From Sternotherus odoratus (lineage: Eukaryota; Chordata; Testudines; Kinosternidae): a stretch of DNA of 64,000 nt. The notes beneath the pieces are model-generated. The model saw only the letters and a list, made by a program, of their open reading frames with translations, did no database searches and was not told the origin of the DNA. Each line of letters starts with the position of its first letter. Position 1 is the first letter of the stretch. The stretch is from positions 44,456,890 to 44,520,889 of the forward strand of contig JAVMKO010000003.1 in the NCBI GenBank assembly GCA_032164245.1, written 5' to 3'. Position numbers and translations under genes: made by a program. This document shows, piece after piece, positions 37,601 through 46,429 of the stretch.

Positions 37601-38998
37601 GTTTAGCAGACACTGAGACTAATGTCTGGTAACCTGCTGAACTATGTGTTAGAGATGCTGAGCACTTTCAAATCCCACTAAAGGTCACACAGCCTGCCCT
37701 AGGTTCAGGAGCATAGTGACTTGGTTATACAGCAACCAGTGCACAGCACTTTCTATTCTTTTGTGCACAATTTGTGGACCCTGAGCTGTTCCAAACCTCA
37801 GTCAGGTGCAATCACGAGAGAGCAGCAAAGTTGCCACTGCAGGCCACTTACGGTTGAATGGGAAATAGGTAACAAAGCAATAATGTGACCTTGCACTGAG
37901 GATCGTCATTGAAATGGGAACATAAAATGCCAAACACAGGTGCCAGAAAGTACCAGAAGTCATACTATAATTATACTTAGCATGTTTCATCTGGAAGGAC
38001 TTTACAAATATTAACCAACTTTCACTCTCAAGAGAGATTCAGTCTTCACAGAGAGGTGAAATCAAGAGACTTGCCCTAGGCCACACCAAGGTGCCAATAT
38101 CAGAGCTGAGATTCGCCCTCCTAAATCCCTGGTTTCCAGTCCTTTGCTCTATCCACACGCACATATTCCCCATGTTGCTACCACAGCATTAGATTACTAA
38201 GAGGACATCAAAACAATCTTGGTCTCAAACAGCCCTTAAGGCCGGTAGAAATGAGCTGTGGAGCAAACTGTGCAGTAGGGGAAATAACAAAAAATCCCCA
38301 CAGCCCAAGACACTTCCTCCTTTTTCAGCCTGATACAGCGCGCACGTCAGCGGAGGAAAACAAGCAACCAGGCAGCAGCAGGCGGCACACAGAGAAAGCA
38401 GCAAAGTAACCAAGTGTGTGGGGGGGAGGGGGGGCTGCCTCCGCTAGTCCGGGGGTGCCACACAGCCCCCCCCCCCCATTTGTGCTGCTTTATTCCAAGG
38501 CAAAGATCCAGCCCCAATTGACTACAACACAAGGTGCGGAAGGGGACGGAGAAAGCCGAGCAAATCCTCAGCGCTCCAAGCCGGCTGCATTCCTGGGACA
38601 CCCCTGCCCGTGGAGACCTCGCACAGCCCTGGCGGGGGGCGGTGAGAAAACACCAGCCGCGCCAGGGCTGCCGGGGGTCTCTGGCTGGCTCCTAGCCAGC
38701 CTGGAGAAGTTGGCGCCGTCAGCGGTACCTGCTCAGGGCCGGGGGCTGCTGCTGCTGCTGCTTCTCGGCCCCCTTCCACCTCTTCCCCTTCCCGCTGGGT
38801 CTCCTCGGGCCGGCCGCTTGCGGCAGGGAGCGGGGCCGGCGGCTCCGGGGCTGGCTCTTCCCCGCCGGCCGCCTCCTGCTGCTGCTGGTCCCCGCCTGGG
38901 TCCTGCAGCTCGGGCTCGGAGTCCGTCTCCCAGGTGGAGTCGCAGTCCTCCACCGTGGCGGGCTCCTTGACGCTGACCCCGCTCAGCAGGCTGCCCAT
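24816..38998 (-). CDS. OGFRL1: Opioid growth factor receptor-like protein 1, seven coding exons
   Basis: The gene encodes a 504-residue protein from seven exons: 38998-38729, 31941-31855, 31440-31362, 27284-27206, 27113-27047, 26907-26762 and 25602-24816. All phases agree. Residues 1-90 are acidic and low-complexity (poly-Gln near 38-41, poly-Ala near 80-85) and start MGSLLSG, which fits an N-myristoylation consensus (inference). Residues about 103-327 form the OGFr_N conserved domain, with 'RSFYAARDLYKYRHQYP', 'NLRFYKNKIPF', 'YIQWLFPLREQGLNFYAKELT', 'RITRILKSLGELG' and 'FIWGP'. The C-terminal 175 residues are Lys/Glu/Ser/Asn-rich and probably disordered. The paralogue OGFR binds enkephalin-type opioid growth factor, but the role of OGFRL1 is poorly established and ligand binding should not be assumed. 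The identification rests on near-continuous similarity to the vertebrate family, and I am very sure of it. Confidence 0.96.
25120..25171 (-). repeat. 21-bp tandem repeat in OGFRL1 exon 7
   Basis: Two identical 21-bp units (25120-25140 and 25141-25161) are followed by a partial third (25162-25171). Each full unit keeps frame and adds seven residues. Confidence 0.95.
25603..26761 (-). other. OGFRL1 intron 6
   Basis: A 1159-bp intron with GT-AG ends. It holds a MIR-type SINE (25680-25850). A short segment at 26170-26290 resembles the amniote 'ATTCAACTCAGA...' repeat. Confidence 0.85.
25680..25850 (+). mobile_element. MIR SINE with tRNA-like head
   Basis: Carries a tRNA-derived head 'GTAGTCTAGTGGTTATAGGA' (box A) and 'CTTGGGTTCCA' (box B-like), followed by the MIR core 'CATCTGTAAAATGCAGATG'. 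It is ancient and diverged and lies antisense in OGFRL1 intron 6. Confidence 0.75.
26762..26907 (-). CDS. OGFRL1: OGFRL1 coding exon 6
   Basis: 146 nt. It encodes EFKKTKEAIRRFLLAYKMML, then EFFGIKLIDKTGNVARAANW and QERFQHLN. Acceptor TATTAG|GAA, donor AATGA|GTAAGT. Confidence 0.95.
27047..27113 (-). CDS. OGFRL1: OGFRL1 coding exon 5
   Basis: 67 nt, ending in phase 0. It encodes LFPLREQGLNFYAKELTTYE followed by IE, the most conserved stretch of the family. Acceptor AAACAG|GC, donor GAG|GTAATG. The intron before it is only 92 bp and the one after it 139 bp. Confidence 0.95.
27206..27284 (-). CDS. OGFRL1: OGFRL1 coding exon 4
   Basis: 79 nt encoding GVYIEEVLNKWKGDFEKLEH and NHTYIQW. Acceptor TATACAG|GAG. 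The donor CAGTG|GTTGGT is weak in the intron positions, but it is the only one that joins in frame to exon 5 (Trp-Leu-Phe-Pro). Confidence 0.92.
28694..29705 (+). mobile_element. Solo LTR in OGFRL1 intron 3
   Basis: Starts TGTGATGGAATGCACCCC and contains a polyadenylation signal AATAAA at 29282-29287 in 'GTTAATAAACTTG'. It runs to about 29705 ('GCCAGGGTGTGACTGACATG'). The same family occurs at 3500-5850. A (GGGGT)n tract lies at 29117-29141. No internal retroviral genes are present, so it is a solo LTR. The end is approximate. It is antisense to OGFRL1. Confidence 0.65.
30190..30705 (+). mobile_element. L2-type LINE fragment (reverse transcriptase plus tail)
   Basis: In broken frames the sequence encodes L2-like reverse-transcriptase motifs: a 'LDLSAIFDIV' region, then 'DSVLSWFSSY', then a block corresponding to the '..NDL..YADD' neighbourhood near 30480-30550. 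The tail 'CTGTACAGAACCTAGCACAA' and 'GGCTCCTAAGTGCAACAGTAATAC' is typical of L2-like 3' ends. Many stops show it is an old copy. Confidence 0.75.
31362..31440 (-). CDS. OGFRL1: OGFRL1 coding exon 3
   Basis: 79 nt, ending in phase 1 (donor GATG|GTGAGT). It encodes NFKDLRYQNDLCNLRFYKNK and IPFKPDG. The acceptor is a tandem CAGCAG (NAGNAG). Using the first AG (exon start 31443) would add one Gln. The form without it is preferred because OGFR-family proteins read Tyr-Pro-Asn at this junction. Confidence 0.93.
31855..31941 (-). CDS. OGFRL1: OGFRL1 coding exon 2
   Basis: 29 codons, phase 0 at both ends. Acceptor TTTCAG|AGC and donor CCA|GTAAGG. It encodes SDDSTELTTKLKRSFYAARD and LYKYRHQYP, the start of the OGFr_N domain. 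Confidence 0.95.
32106..33613 (+). mobile_element. Non-autonomous Helitron
   Basis: The 5' end TCTATATATATAAAAGTC is preceded by A, and the 3' end ...GCACTTATGCTAG is followed by T, as expected for Helitron insertion between A and T with a CTAG terminus and no target duplication. A short GC stem (CCCG...CGGG, about 33587-33602) lies just before the 3' end. The 5' 240 bp match the reverse complement of 56590-56860. A (GTAT)n tract is at 32131-32161. The interior is a G-rich minisatellite. No Rep/helicase ORF is present. Confidence 0.85.
32480..33560. repeat. Minisatellite with inverted central block
   Basis: A unit of about 31 bp (core GGTGGGGGTGTCGGGTTCGG) is tandemly repeated G-rich on the plus strand at 32480-32710. 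It then appears C-rich (reverse orientation) at 32715-33165 and G-rich again at 33205-33560. The least diverged copies lie at 33205-33420, where about seven units are nearly identical. It produces long Pro/Thr- or Gly-rich spurious ORFs. Confidence 0.9.
34034..34953. mobile_element. Solo LTR in OGFRL1 intron 1
   Basis: A 920-bp segment TGTCAAGGCTGATTCCTC ... TTTATTTATCACA with TG...CA ends. It is flanked by AGAAC (34029-34033) and AGAAT (34954-34958), a 5-bp target duplication with one mismatch. I recognise the sequence as a common turtle LTR. No internal retroviral region is present. Confidence 0.8.
36273..36564. mobile_element. Harbinger-like MITE with three internal hairpins
   Basis: The ends are inverted relatives (GGGCTGGTCTTCAC at the left; the right end is the complement of GGGCTTGTCCTCAC), with a 3-bp TTA duplication at 36270-36272 and 36565-36567, as in PIF/Harbinger elements. 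Inside are three successive palindromes: around 36313-36359 (CGATCGATTTATCGCG arms), 36371-36419 (GTCGACTCC ... GGAGTCGAC) and 36472-36526 (ACTTCAGCTA ... TAGCTGAAGT). No ORF of transposase size is present. Confidence 0.75.
36810..36994. mobile_element. Short hAT MITE
   Basis: The termini CAGGCATAGTCAA and the complement of TTGACTATCCCTG match at 12 of 13 positions. Flanking 8-mers CTGGCACC (36802-36809) and TTGACACC (36995-37002) match at 6 of 8, fitting an aged hAT target duplication. Confidence 0.7.
37250..37590. mobile_element. Retroposon cluster with 220-bp palindrome
   Basis: The outer parts ('GCATCCGACGAAGTGGGTAT' at the left, 'CAGATCCAGATTAACACGGC' at the right) are the two ends of the short retroposon family seen at 9370-9529 and 57492-57612. 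Between them, 37305-37412 is a near-perfect reverse complement of 37421-37530, with an 8-base loop. Each arm itself contains forward and inverted pieces of the family. Confidence 0.8.
37995..38160 (+). mobile_element. MIR SINE fragment
   Basis: Carries 'CAGAGAGGTGAAATCAAGAG', 'CTTGCCCTAGGCCACACCAAG', 'GGTTTCCAGTCCTTTGCTCT' and 'ATCCACA', the 3' half of MIR. Confidence 0.7.
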
Positions 38999-39420
38999 CG
39001 GGGAGGCGCGATCACAGCCCCCGAGTCGAGCGCCTTCGCCTCCTCCGGGAGGACGCGGGGAAGGGGCCGCAGGCGGGCTAGGGCGGCGGCGGCTGGGGCA
39101 TGTCAGTGCGGGGAGGCCGCAGGCGGGGAGCCCAGGGAGGAGGAGAGCGGGAGCAAGGCAAAGGCGGTAGCCGGGGCTGCCTGCGCCTCAGCCGGTCCCC
39201 AGCCTAGAGACACACACACAGGGAGGAGCTGGAGGCGTCGGGATTTCCACAGCAAGCGCTCGAGCACGCCCCTTCCCTCCCCCTGCTCCTGCATGAATGA
39301 GACACAGGGGGGCAGGGTCGCGCTCAGGCTCCCTCGCCGGTCCGCCTGCGCGAGCTGGTTAGCACGAGGTAGAGCTCCAGTCCCCCCCAGGTAGGGCTCC
39401 ACTGCAGCTGCAGGTGTAAT
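38400..39420 (-). promoter_or_regulatory. CpG island covering the OGFRL1 promoter and exon 1
   Basis: GC- and CpG-rich DNA in an otherwise AT-rich region, centred on the OGFRL1 start codon. No TATA box is obvious upstream of the ATG (39000-39300 on the minus strand), consistent with a dispersed CpG-island promoter. The transcription start was not located. The 184-codon plus-strand ORF (38416-38970) is antisense to exon 1 and is not called. Confidence 0.7.
38729..38998 (-). CDS. OGFRL1: OGFRL1 coding exon 1
   Basis: 90 codons, start ATG at 38998-38996, phase 0 end. The start is chosen because MGSLLSGVSVKEPATVEDCD is the conserved N-terminus of the family. The donor is CAG|GTACCG (GT at 38728-38727). 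It includes CAG and GCA triplet runs coding poly-Gln and poly-Ala, which may vary in length between individuals. Confidence 0.95.
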
Positions 39421-39667
39421 CTCCAGCTGGTGTAGACATAGCTGTGCTAGTGGCACAGGTGGTGGCTCCCTCCAAGATCCTAGGTACTACTGGGGCATGT
39501 AACTCATACCCCCGCCCCACACCCTCAGGCCTACACTTCTGTTTTTAGGGTGCTCAGTCAAAGATAGGCTGCATACATCTATCTGAGCTGGGAGTGACAG
39601 CTCCAGCTTCAGAGTAAAAATACCCCATGTGTGGTGGCCCTAGTAATGCACTTTGGCTTGCACAGAA

Positions 39668-39690
39668 GGGGTTGGGGTTGGGGTTGGGGT
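39668..39690. repeat. (GGGGTT)n tract
   Basis: Three to four GGGGTT units. It has G-quadruplex potential but is not the vertebrate telomere unit. Confidence 0.85.
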
Positions 39691-39718
39691 GGTGTAGAGC
39701 AGCCCTCAAGTGAGTTTC

Positions 39719-40772
39719 CAGGGCTGGCCTTACCCTGAGGCCAACTGAGATGACACTGAGGGGTAGGGTGCCCCTAGAACCCAGAGTGTAGAAATTTGTG
39801 TCTGTTGCTGGTTGTAAGAGGGTCTTCCCTCTCCCTGGACCTGGGGTACAGAGAAAGGACTCTTCTATGCCAGACCAAATAACTACAAGCTGCTTCCCAG
39901 CCTAAGCTGTCTTTTCACCCCCAACACTCACACTCTACCAGTAGGGAAATGGGGGTACCCAAGCTGCCACCATCCAGGTGAATCTCCAAAACCCTGGAGG
40001 GGGGCACCCGGACTCCCCCAAACTCCTGCTCTCTCTCCTGAGATCCGGACACTCACAGGCTGCTTCCCTTCCCCCTCACCCTTCTAGCCTGAAGGTAGAG
40101 AGAGACAGACTCCAGCTCATACACTGACCTTGTCCTTAGACCTACTCCCCTTCCTCCCTCCCTTCCTAGTCTGAAAGCAGAGAGAACCTTAAGAGAACCT
40201 TAAGGGAAATAAACCAAACACTCTTTATAACTAAAAAGATTTAATAAAGAAAAGAGAATAAAGCATACACTTACAGTACAACTTTACAATCTAGAGCTCT
40301 CTAACTTCCCCTCTGAAAAGGCTAGGGACACTCTAAATAGGTACAGAAACTTATGGAAATCAACATATTATACTCACAGCACAGCTAGTTATGAATATAG
40401 GCAGGGAAGTAGAAGTTTTCATCCTCCATAGCTAGAGGCGAAAACTGGGTCTCTTGCCAACGCTGGAACGGCAGGAAACTGAAACTCAAAACTCCCTCCC
40501 TCCCTCCCTCTGCCTCGTGGTCCGGGGCTCTTATGTCACTCCCTCTCAGGTAACATTAACCCCATACAGGCAGAATAACACTCTCCAGCACTTTACACTT
40601 ATGACACTGGTGCATATGTATTCCCTCTGCTCTAGATGCACAGAGATGGTGGAGTGCTGTGCTGGAGGAAGGAGGGCACAAGAGACCTTTCAAAGTTTTG
40701 GCCTAGGTGAGGTGGCATGGGGGCATCATTTGAACTCCCTGCCTCAGGTGCCAAAATTGTGGGCCGGCCCTG
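39719..40772. mobile_element. hAT MITE split by a solo LTR
   Basis: The left end CAGGGCTGGCC and the right end GGGCCGGCCCTG are inverted relatives, the same terminal family as 15240-15426. A perfect 8-bp duplication TGAGTTTC flanks it (39711-39718 and 40773-40780). The element body is only about 260 bp once the inserted LTR (39813-40606) is removed. Confidence 0.88.
39813..40606 (-). mobile_element. Solo LTR nested in a hAT element
   Basis: 794 bp with ends TGTAAGAGGG ... ACTTATGACA, flanked by a perfect 5-bp duplication CTGGT (39808-39812 and 40607-40611). The right end read on the minus strand (TGTCATAAGTGTAAAGTG) matches the truncated copy at 3187-3320. No internal coding region remains. 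Confidence 0.88.
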
Positions 40773-40780
40773 TGAGTTTC

Positions 40781-41400
40781 TCTCAGAAGCTACTAACTTA
40801 TCCTATATGTACTGTGGATGCAGGCTCTTGCCTCAGCATAACAATTGAGGGCTGCTGGCTGGACCTCCAGTCCATTAGGACTCCCAGCTAGGGTGATTAG
40901 ATAGCAAGTGTGAAAAATCAGGACAGTTGTTTTTGCTGGGGCAGGGGAGGAGAGAAGGTGTAGTTGCATATATAAGACAAAGCCCTAATATCAGGAGAGT
41001 CCTGATAATATCAGGGTTTTTCGTTACCCTACTCTCATCCCCATGTTCTTTTCTTGCAATCTACCTATTCCCTGTTTCCTAACCAGAAGTCAGCTGTCAT
41101 TGGGTGTTGGGTGTCATTAACTGTCCTCCCTCACTTCCTCTCATTTCCATGTGACTTCCTGTACCAGCAGCTGCACTCATCCATACCACTGTTGGCAGGC
41201 TACGTGCCCAAATGCCGGGCAGCGAGGCTCCAACCGAAGCCTGGGCCACAGCCCTGCGAAAGAACTGCACAGCAGGAAGCATGAGGGAACCTGGGGGCGG
41301 AATGTGGGTGGGGCTGCACCTGCCTGTTTGAAGAGGCTCAGCCTCCCCCAGCCTATACCACCTGCTCCCCATGGTTCTGTCCTATTTGGAGTTTCCTGAA
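40781..41400. other. Low-copy DNA with one MITE, no gene
   Basis: Apart from the MITE at 40891-41029, the sequence holds only overlapping short ORFs with no recognisable domain. Confidence 0.5.
40891..41029. mobile_element. TA-flanked MITE (GGGTGAYYAGA family)
   Basis: Flanked by TA on both sides (40889-40890 and 41030-41031). Its ends GGGTGATTAG / CGTTACCC are weak inverted repeats. The segment 'AGCAAGTGTGAAAAAT' is shared with the copy at 57351-57467. Confidence 0.6.
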
Positions 41401-41409
41401 GGCTTCATG

Positions 41410-41810
41410 CCAAGGTATGTTGCAGAGCTGTAGTCCAGCTGAGGTGACAAAGACGTGTATAAAAGAGACCAGAATAGGATGGAGTTTCCTAGCCAAATGG
41501 AGATGGTGAAAGGCATTACTTGTGGATGCTGTTATGTGAGCTTAGTGTCAGCAAGGACACCAGAAACACTCTGACACTACCCTTTGAAGTCACCATTTGT
41601 TGGTGTATGCTTTCAACCAAAGAAGACTCCTGCATGACTGCAGACTCTTCAAAATGTTTTCCTTTGTCCACCAACACCACCTCTGTTTTGCTCAGATTCA
41701 GCCAGGTTTTCTCCATCCATGAGTTTTGAAAGTACACTATATCCACTGGATCATCCTTGTCCACATGTTTGTTGACCACCTCAAAGAATTTTAATAGATT
41801 GGTGACTTCC
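41410..41810 (-). mobile_element. Old L2/L3-like LINE fragment
   Basis: The minus-strand translation near 41516-41779 includes 'SWMEKTWLNLSKTEVVLV', resembling the segment after the catalytic YADD of L2/L3-type reverse transcriptases (consensus style W...N.L.LN..KTEVLLVG). Everything else is too diverged to place. Confidence 0.5.
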
Positions 41811-41859
41811 CTTTACAAAAGCTGTGTTGACTCTTTGACAAATCATGTTCATCTATGTT

Positions 41860-43078
41860 TCCGATAATTCACATAAGCAGTCAAGAGATAAGAGGGAAGA
41901 TCCTCTTATGGATTAGTAAATAGTTAAAAGACAGGAAAGAAAGGGTAGGAATAAATGGTCAGTTGTCAGAATGGAGAGAGGTAAATAGTGGTGTCACCCA
42001 GGGATCTGTACTGGAACCAGTGTTGTTCATCATATTCATAAATGATCTTGGAAAAAGGAGTAAACAGGTTAGTAACAAAATGTGCAGACAATACAAAACT
42101 ACTCAAGACGGGTCTGCTTTGGACTTAACTAAGAGATACATAGTGTTCTCAGAAAACTGGCTGACTGGGAAATAAAATGGCAGATTAAATTCAGTGTTGA
42201 TAACTGAAAAGCAGTGCACATTGGAAAACATTATCCCAATTATAAATACAAAACAATGGGGTCTAAATTAGCTGTTACCACTCAAGGGAGAGAACTCGGA
42301 GTTCTCTGAAAATACCTGCTCAATGTACAGCAGCACACAAAAAGGCTAATAGAATGTTCGGAACCATTCGGAAAGGGACTGATAATAGGACAGAAAATAT
42401 CATGATGCCACTATTTAAATCCATGATATGTCCACATCTGGAATACTGCATGCAGTTCTGGTTGACCCATCTCAAAAAAGACGTAGAACTGGAAGAGGTA
42501 CCTAAAAGGTCAACAAAAATTATTAGGGGGTATGGAACAACTTCCATATGAGGAGAGATTAAAAAGACTGGGACTGTTCAGCTTGGAAAAGAGACGACTA
42601 AGCAGGGATATGATAGAGGACTATAAAAACCAAATAGTGTAGAAAAAGTGACTATGGAAGTGTTACTTGTCCCTTCTCATAACACAAAAACCAGGGGTCA
42701 CCTAATGAAATTAATAGGCAGGTTTAAAACAAACACTTCTTCACACAACACACAGTCTACCTGTGAAACTTGTTGCCAGTGGATGTTTTAAAGGCCCAAG
42801 CTGTAACAGGGTTCAAAAAAGAAAAGTTCGTAGAGGAGAGGTCCATCAATGACTTTTAGCCAAGATGGTCAGTGATGCAACCCTATGCTCTGGCTCTCCC
42901 TAGCCTCTGACTGCTAGAAACTGGGGGTCAGGACTGGATGACGGGATGGATCAGTTGATGACTGCCTGTTCTGTTCATTCCCTGTGAAGCACCTGGCATT
43001 GGCCACTGTTGAAAGTCAGGGTACTGGGGTAGATGGACCATTGGTCTGACTCAATATGACTGTTCTTATGTTATGAGT
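41860..43078 (+). mobile_element. CR1 LINE 3' half
   Basis: Encodes broken reverse-transcriptase pieces: 'VNSGVTQGSVLEPVLFIIFI' with 'NDLGK' (41970-42060) and 'SMICPHLEYCMQFWLTHLKK' with 'DVE' (42420-42490). It continues into the CR1 tail, ending 'TGGTCTGACTCAATATGACTGTTCTTATG'. It belongs to the same tail subfamily as 17592-18095. Confidence 0.9.
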
Positions 43079-44475
43079 TTATCTCATCCAAGCACTTGGA
43101 TATTTTGGTGGTAGTGGTGCACACATATGTAGTAAAGAAAAGATAAAGCAATGTGCAATCTACATAGGCCTGGCACTTAGAGTATGTTGTATGACCAGTT
43201 CATCTAGTGCCTGCATGTAGATGTTGAATGAGACCAGTGAGAGAATGGATTTTGGGAGACTCAACAAGTGAAAACTGTAGTGGCAGAGCTGCAGATTCCC
43301 ACTGCTACTCTTTGGGTGAGTCCTGTGAGTAAAGATTTAAACCGTATTAATAAAACCTAACTTTTACATATACTTTTCATCCATAGAACCCAAAACCCTT
43401 TACAAAGGAGGTCAGTATTATTATCCCATTTTAATAGATGAGGAAACGGAGGCATCCAGAAGTGAAATGACTTACCCATGGTCATAAAGCAGGCCAGTGG
43501 CAGAGTTGGGAGTAGAATCTAGATTTCTTGAGTTCCTGGCCAGTGCATTATCAGTTAAACCACACTGCCTTGTCTGGACTACTGCTACCTCTCTTGGGTG
43601 GAAGGGACAGATGTATCACGTTCACCACTGCTGAATACAGCAGACAAGTCCAGCAGGATGAGAATCCATGTCTGCTCTTCACCCATGCATAGGACGAGAC
43701 TATCCAACAATGCTGTTAAAGATGTTTCTGTCCCATGTCATGGCCTGAATCCAGACTAAGCTGGGTCTGGGATATTAGCTTAAATTAGACAAGGCTGTAG
43801 TTGGATTTTGGCTAGTTTTTCTATCAGCTTCCTCAGGAATGAAAGATTTGGTACTCTGTTGATCGCATTATTTCGTGTTTGAAGGAAAAAGAGAAGATTC
43901 CTTCCTGGAGTGAGCAATTGCCTATTTTTGTCTTAAGTATCACCAGTTGCTCATTAGAGAGATATTTAAAAGATATTACCTCACCCACCTTATTTTGAGA
44001 ATATTCTGGGACCAACACAAATACAACTACACTGCATACGCCAGTTGCTCATGACTGTCTTTCACCAGCCAGGCAGGGCATAGACTGGGTATGCAGTTCT
44101 TGAGTTGAGACTCTGTTAGGTGTTCAGTATTTCTTGAGCAGTGACTATACTAAACTTCAAGAATTCAGGTCTGCGGTGGGTTTTTTTTTGTTTCTTGTTT
44201 TGTTTTGGGTAGTTTTGCTGGTGTAAGGCAGGACAGGTCCATTCTCTTTGAGAGCCTTCCCAAATATAGATGATCGTTTCCATGAACCTGTTAGTTCTTC
44301 ACAGTGCTTGGTTCTGTTGTGGACTGTTGGCACTCAGAATTGACAAAAGTGAGTTACAACCCTGGATAGTTCCTTGATTGGCAATCATTTCCGAGGACTA
44401 ATGAAGGATTGTCAACATCCCAATACACTGGAAAATTAGTAGATTCTTAGATTTTAAGGCCAAAAGGGATCATTA
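43079..44475. other. Low-copy DNA with a MIR, no gene
   Basis: Sequence on both sides of the MIR is not recognised with confidence. Some of it may continue the L2/L3-like LINE seen at 41410-41810. No coding sequence is called. Confidence 0.4.
43370..43565 (+). mobile_element. MIR SINE fragment
   Basis: Clear MIR core and 3' half: 'TATTATCCCATTTTAATAGA', 'GAGGAAACGGAGGCATCCAG', 'GGCCAGTGGCAGAGTTGGGA' and 'AACCACACTGCCTT'. Confidence 0.8.
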
Positions 44476-44479
44476 TACG

Positions 44480-45250
44480 CATGTAGTCTAATCCACTGGA
44501 TAACACCGACCACAGAACCTCACCTCAGTTTTTAAGAATGGCATAAGACCTGGGAAGTTACAGGCCACTAACATTGACTACAGATATGTGGAATATTGCT
44601 AGAACAGATAACAAAATAATCAGTTAGTTATTATCTAGAAGAACGTATGTGATAGGCAGCATGGATTTTTCCAAAAATAAATCATACCAAACTCATAATT
44701 TTTCTTTCAGTAGAAGCTTATTGCATAAAGGGTATGCAATGAACTTAGTATTGGGCACAACATCCTCTCAGGGAAACTAATGAAAAGTATATTCAATGGG
44801 ACCATTATAAAATGGATACCAATTTGATTAAAAATTAAATATGGGGTAATTTTAATAATTCAGTGTCAAATTGGAAGGAGGTATTGAATGGGATCCTATA
44901 GGGTCTATTCTATTCTCCATTAATAATCTAGAGGATAGGGTGGAGAGTCACACAAATCCAAAATTCAGGTGAAAAAGAGCTGGGGAGGGTTATGCAGTCT
45001 TTGGAGGACAGGAGCAAAATACAATACTATTTAGATCAACTGCAGAAATGGTCTGAATAAATAATCTCAGTAAAATGAGATTCAGTCAAGGTAATGTAAA
45101 GTGATTCATGTAGAATATTCAAACACAAAAATTCAGAATTGGGAAATGATAGCTAGACCGCAGTACAGCAAAGAAAATGGAGGTTTGTAGTAGCTGATTA
45201 AGGCTCATTCAGTAAATACTTTCTAGTTATGTTTTAAAAAACTGCAAAAA
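44480..45250 (+). mobile_element. Highly decayed CR1 LINE fragment
   Basis: Phrases such as 'GATAGGCAGCATGGATTTTT', 'AAATCATACCAAACTCATAA', 'GGATCCTATAGGGTCTATTC' and 'TAGATCAACTGCAGAAATGG' correspond in order to the CR1 reverse-transcriptase DNA, but no frame survives. Confidence 0.55.
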
Positions 45251-46429
45251 AGATGTTGAAAGGTTCCCATGTCAGATAGGCATGTTTATGATCAATGTAC
45301 ATTAGAGTTCAAAGATCAGTAATTTTAGGAGAGGCTAGGGTTTGTTCCATCATATTGGCATGTGTTCAGTGCCTCCTGTGAGGTGCGTACATCCTCATAC
45401 TCCACTGAAATCCATCCCTGAATCAGTTTATCTGGGAACTGGGGAGAAGGACATTCATGATGTAGTGCTCCCTTTTACCTCTGACCTTCAAGGTCTGGTT
45501 TAAAAACTAAAAAGGGCACATTTGATTTATAAAGTCTTTATAGTTTGTTTCCGTTGAAATCAACTGGAGTTGAAGGTATTCAGTATCAGCATTGGGCTGT
45601 ATGTTTATGTGAATTGGTGTAGAACTAAAAGAGTAAACAGTTTTTTTATTGGATTCTGAAATGAATCCCAGCAGGTAAAAAGATTTCACTTAGATTAAAA
45701 TAAAATACTAGAAATTGCACTAATGGCATATTCTAAAGCTCACTGAAGTCAATGGAAGTCTTTCCACTGATTTCAATGGGCTTTGGATTGGGCCCAAAAG
45801 CCTTTAATAAAATCTCTGTTATTGCAACACACTGTACTAGGATCCTGGGTATTTTTTCTAATGGACTGGTACATTCCTTTACAAGAGCTAGTGGTTTATT
45901 TCTTGAGTGTCCAAGGACATACAGTATAATGTGGCTATATAGGGATAAACTATAACTCCAGGGGAGTAACTTTGAAAGCATTATCATTACATAGGTCATA
46001 GTATATAAGCTTTAATAGCCATAGTTTTCTAAGAATTTTGGTACCATAGCACTGCTGGTATAAAGAAGAGAAAATCGTAAGCAAACTGATTTTAAACAAT
46101 ATGTAATGGATACCAAGGATTGCTTTCAAGTGTCAAAATTTGAGCACTGTGCCAAGTGCCTTAGTCTAAACAAATGATGTTACGCAGAATAATTAAATCC
46201 ATAATTCTGGGTAAGAATTTTCAGTTTCAGGATTTTTTCCTATCCCCCATCTGCCTGGTACAGTATGGAACAAGCCCAACTAGCAATTTCTTATTATTAT
46301 TATAATTTGTTCTATTTGATGTGTTCAGAGAAAAGTATAGAAACGCTAAGGCAAAAAGGTGTATGCAGCTGCCACTTCATTCTCATCAAAGGAGTATAAG
46401 TGATATACCCCAGGGATGAGTTTGGCACA
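45251..46429. other. AT-rich low-copy DNA, no gene
   Basis: A short amniote repeat piece with 'CACTGAAGTCAATGGAAGTC' and 'CACTGATTTCAATGGGC' lies at 45740-45805. Nothing else is recognised. Confidence 0.5.

Larger units (their letters stand above)
31942..38728 (-). other. OGFRL1 intron 1
   Basis: 6787 bp, the longest intron. It hosts a Helitron (32106-33613), a solo LTR (34034-34953), a Harbinger-like element (36273-36564), a hAT MITE (36810-36994), a palindromic retroposon cluster (37250-37590) and a MIR (37995-38160). Intervening stretches 33614-34033 and 34954-36272 show no recognisable feature except a short amniote repeat at 35080-35160. Confidence 0.85.

Noticed and set aside
38416..38970. 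184-codon plus-strand ORF in the CpG island
   Set aside because: It lies antisense to OGFRL1 exon 1. The openness is explained by high GC content and the conserved sense-strand coding.
39668..39690. Interstitial telomere repeat
   Set aside because: The unit is GGGGTT, not the vertebrate TTAGGG, and only three to four units are present.
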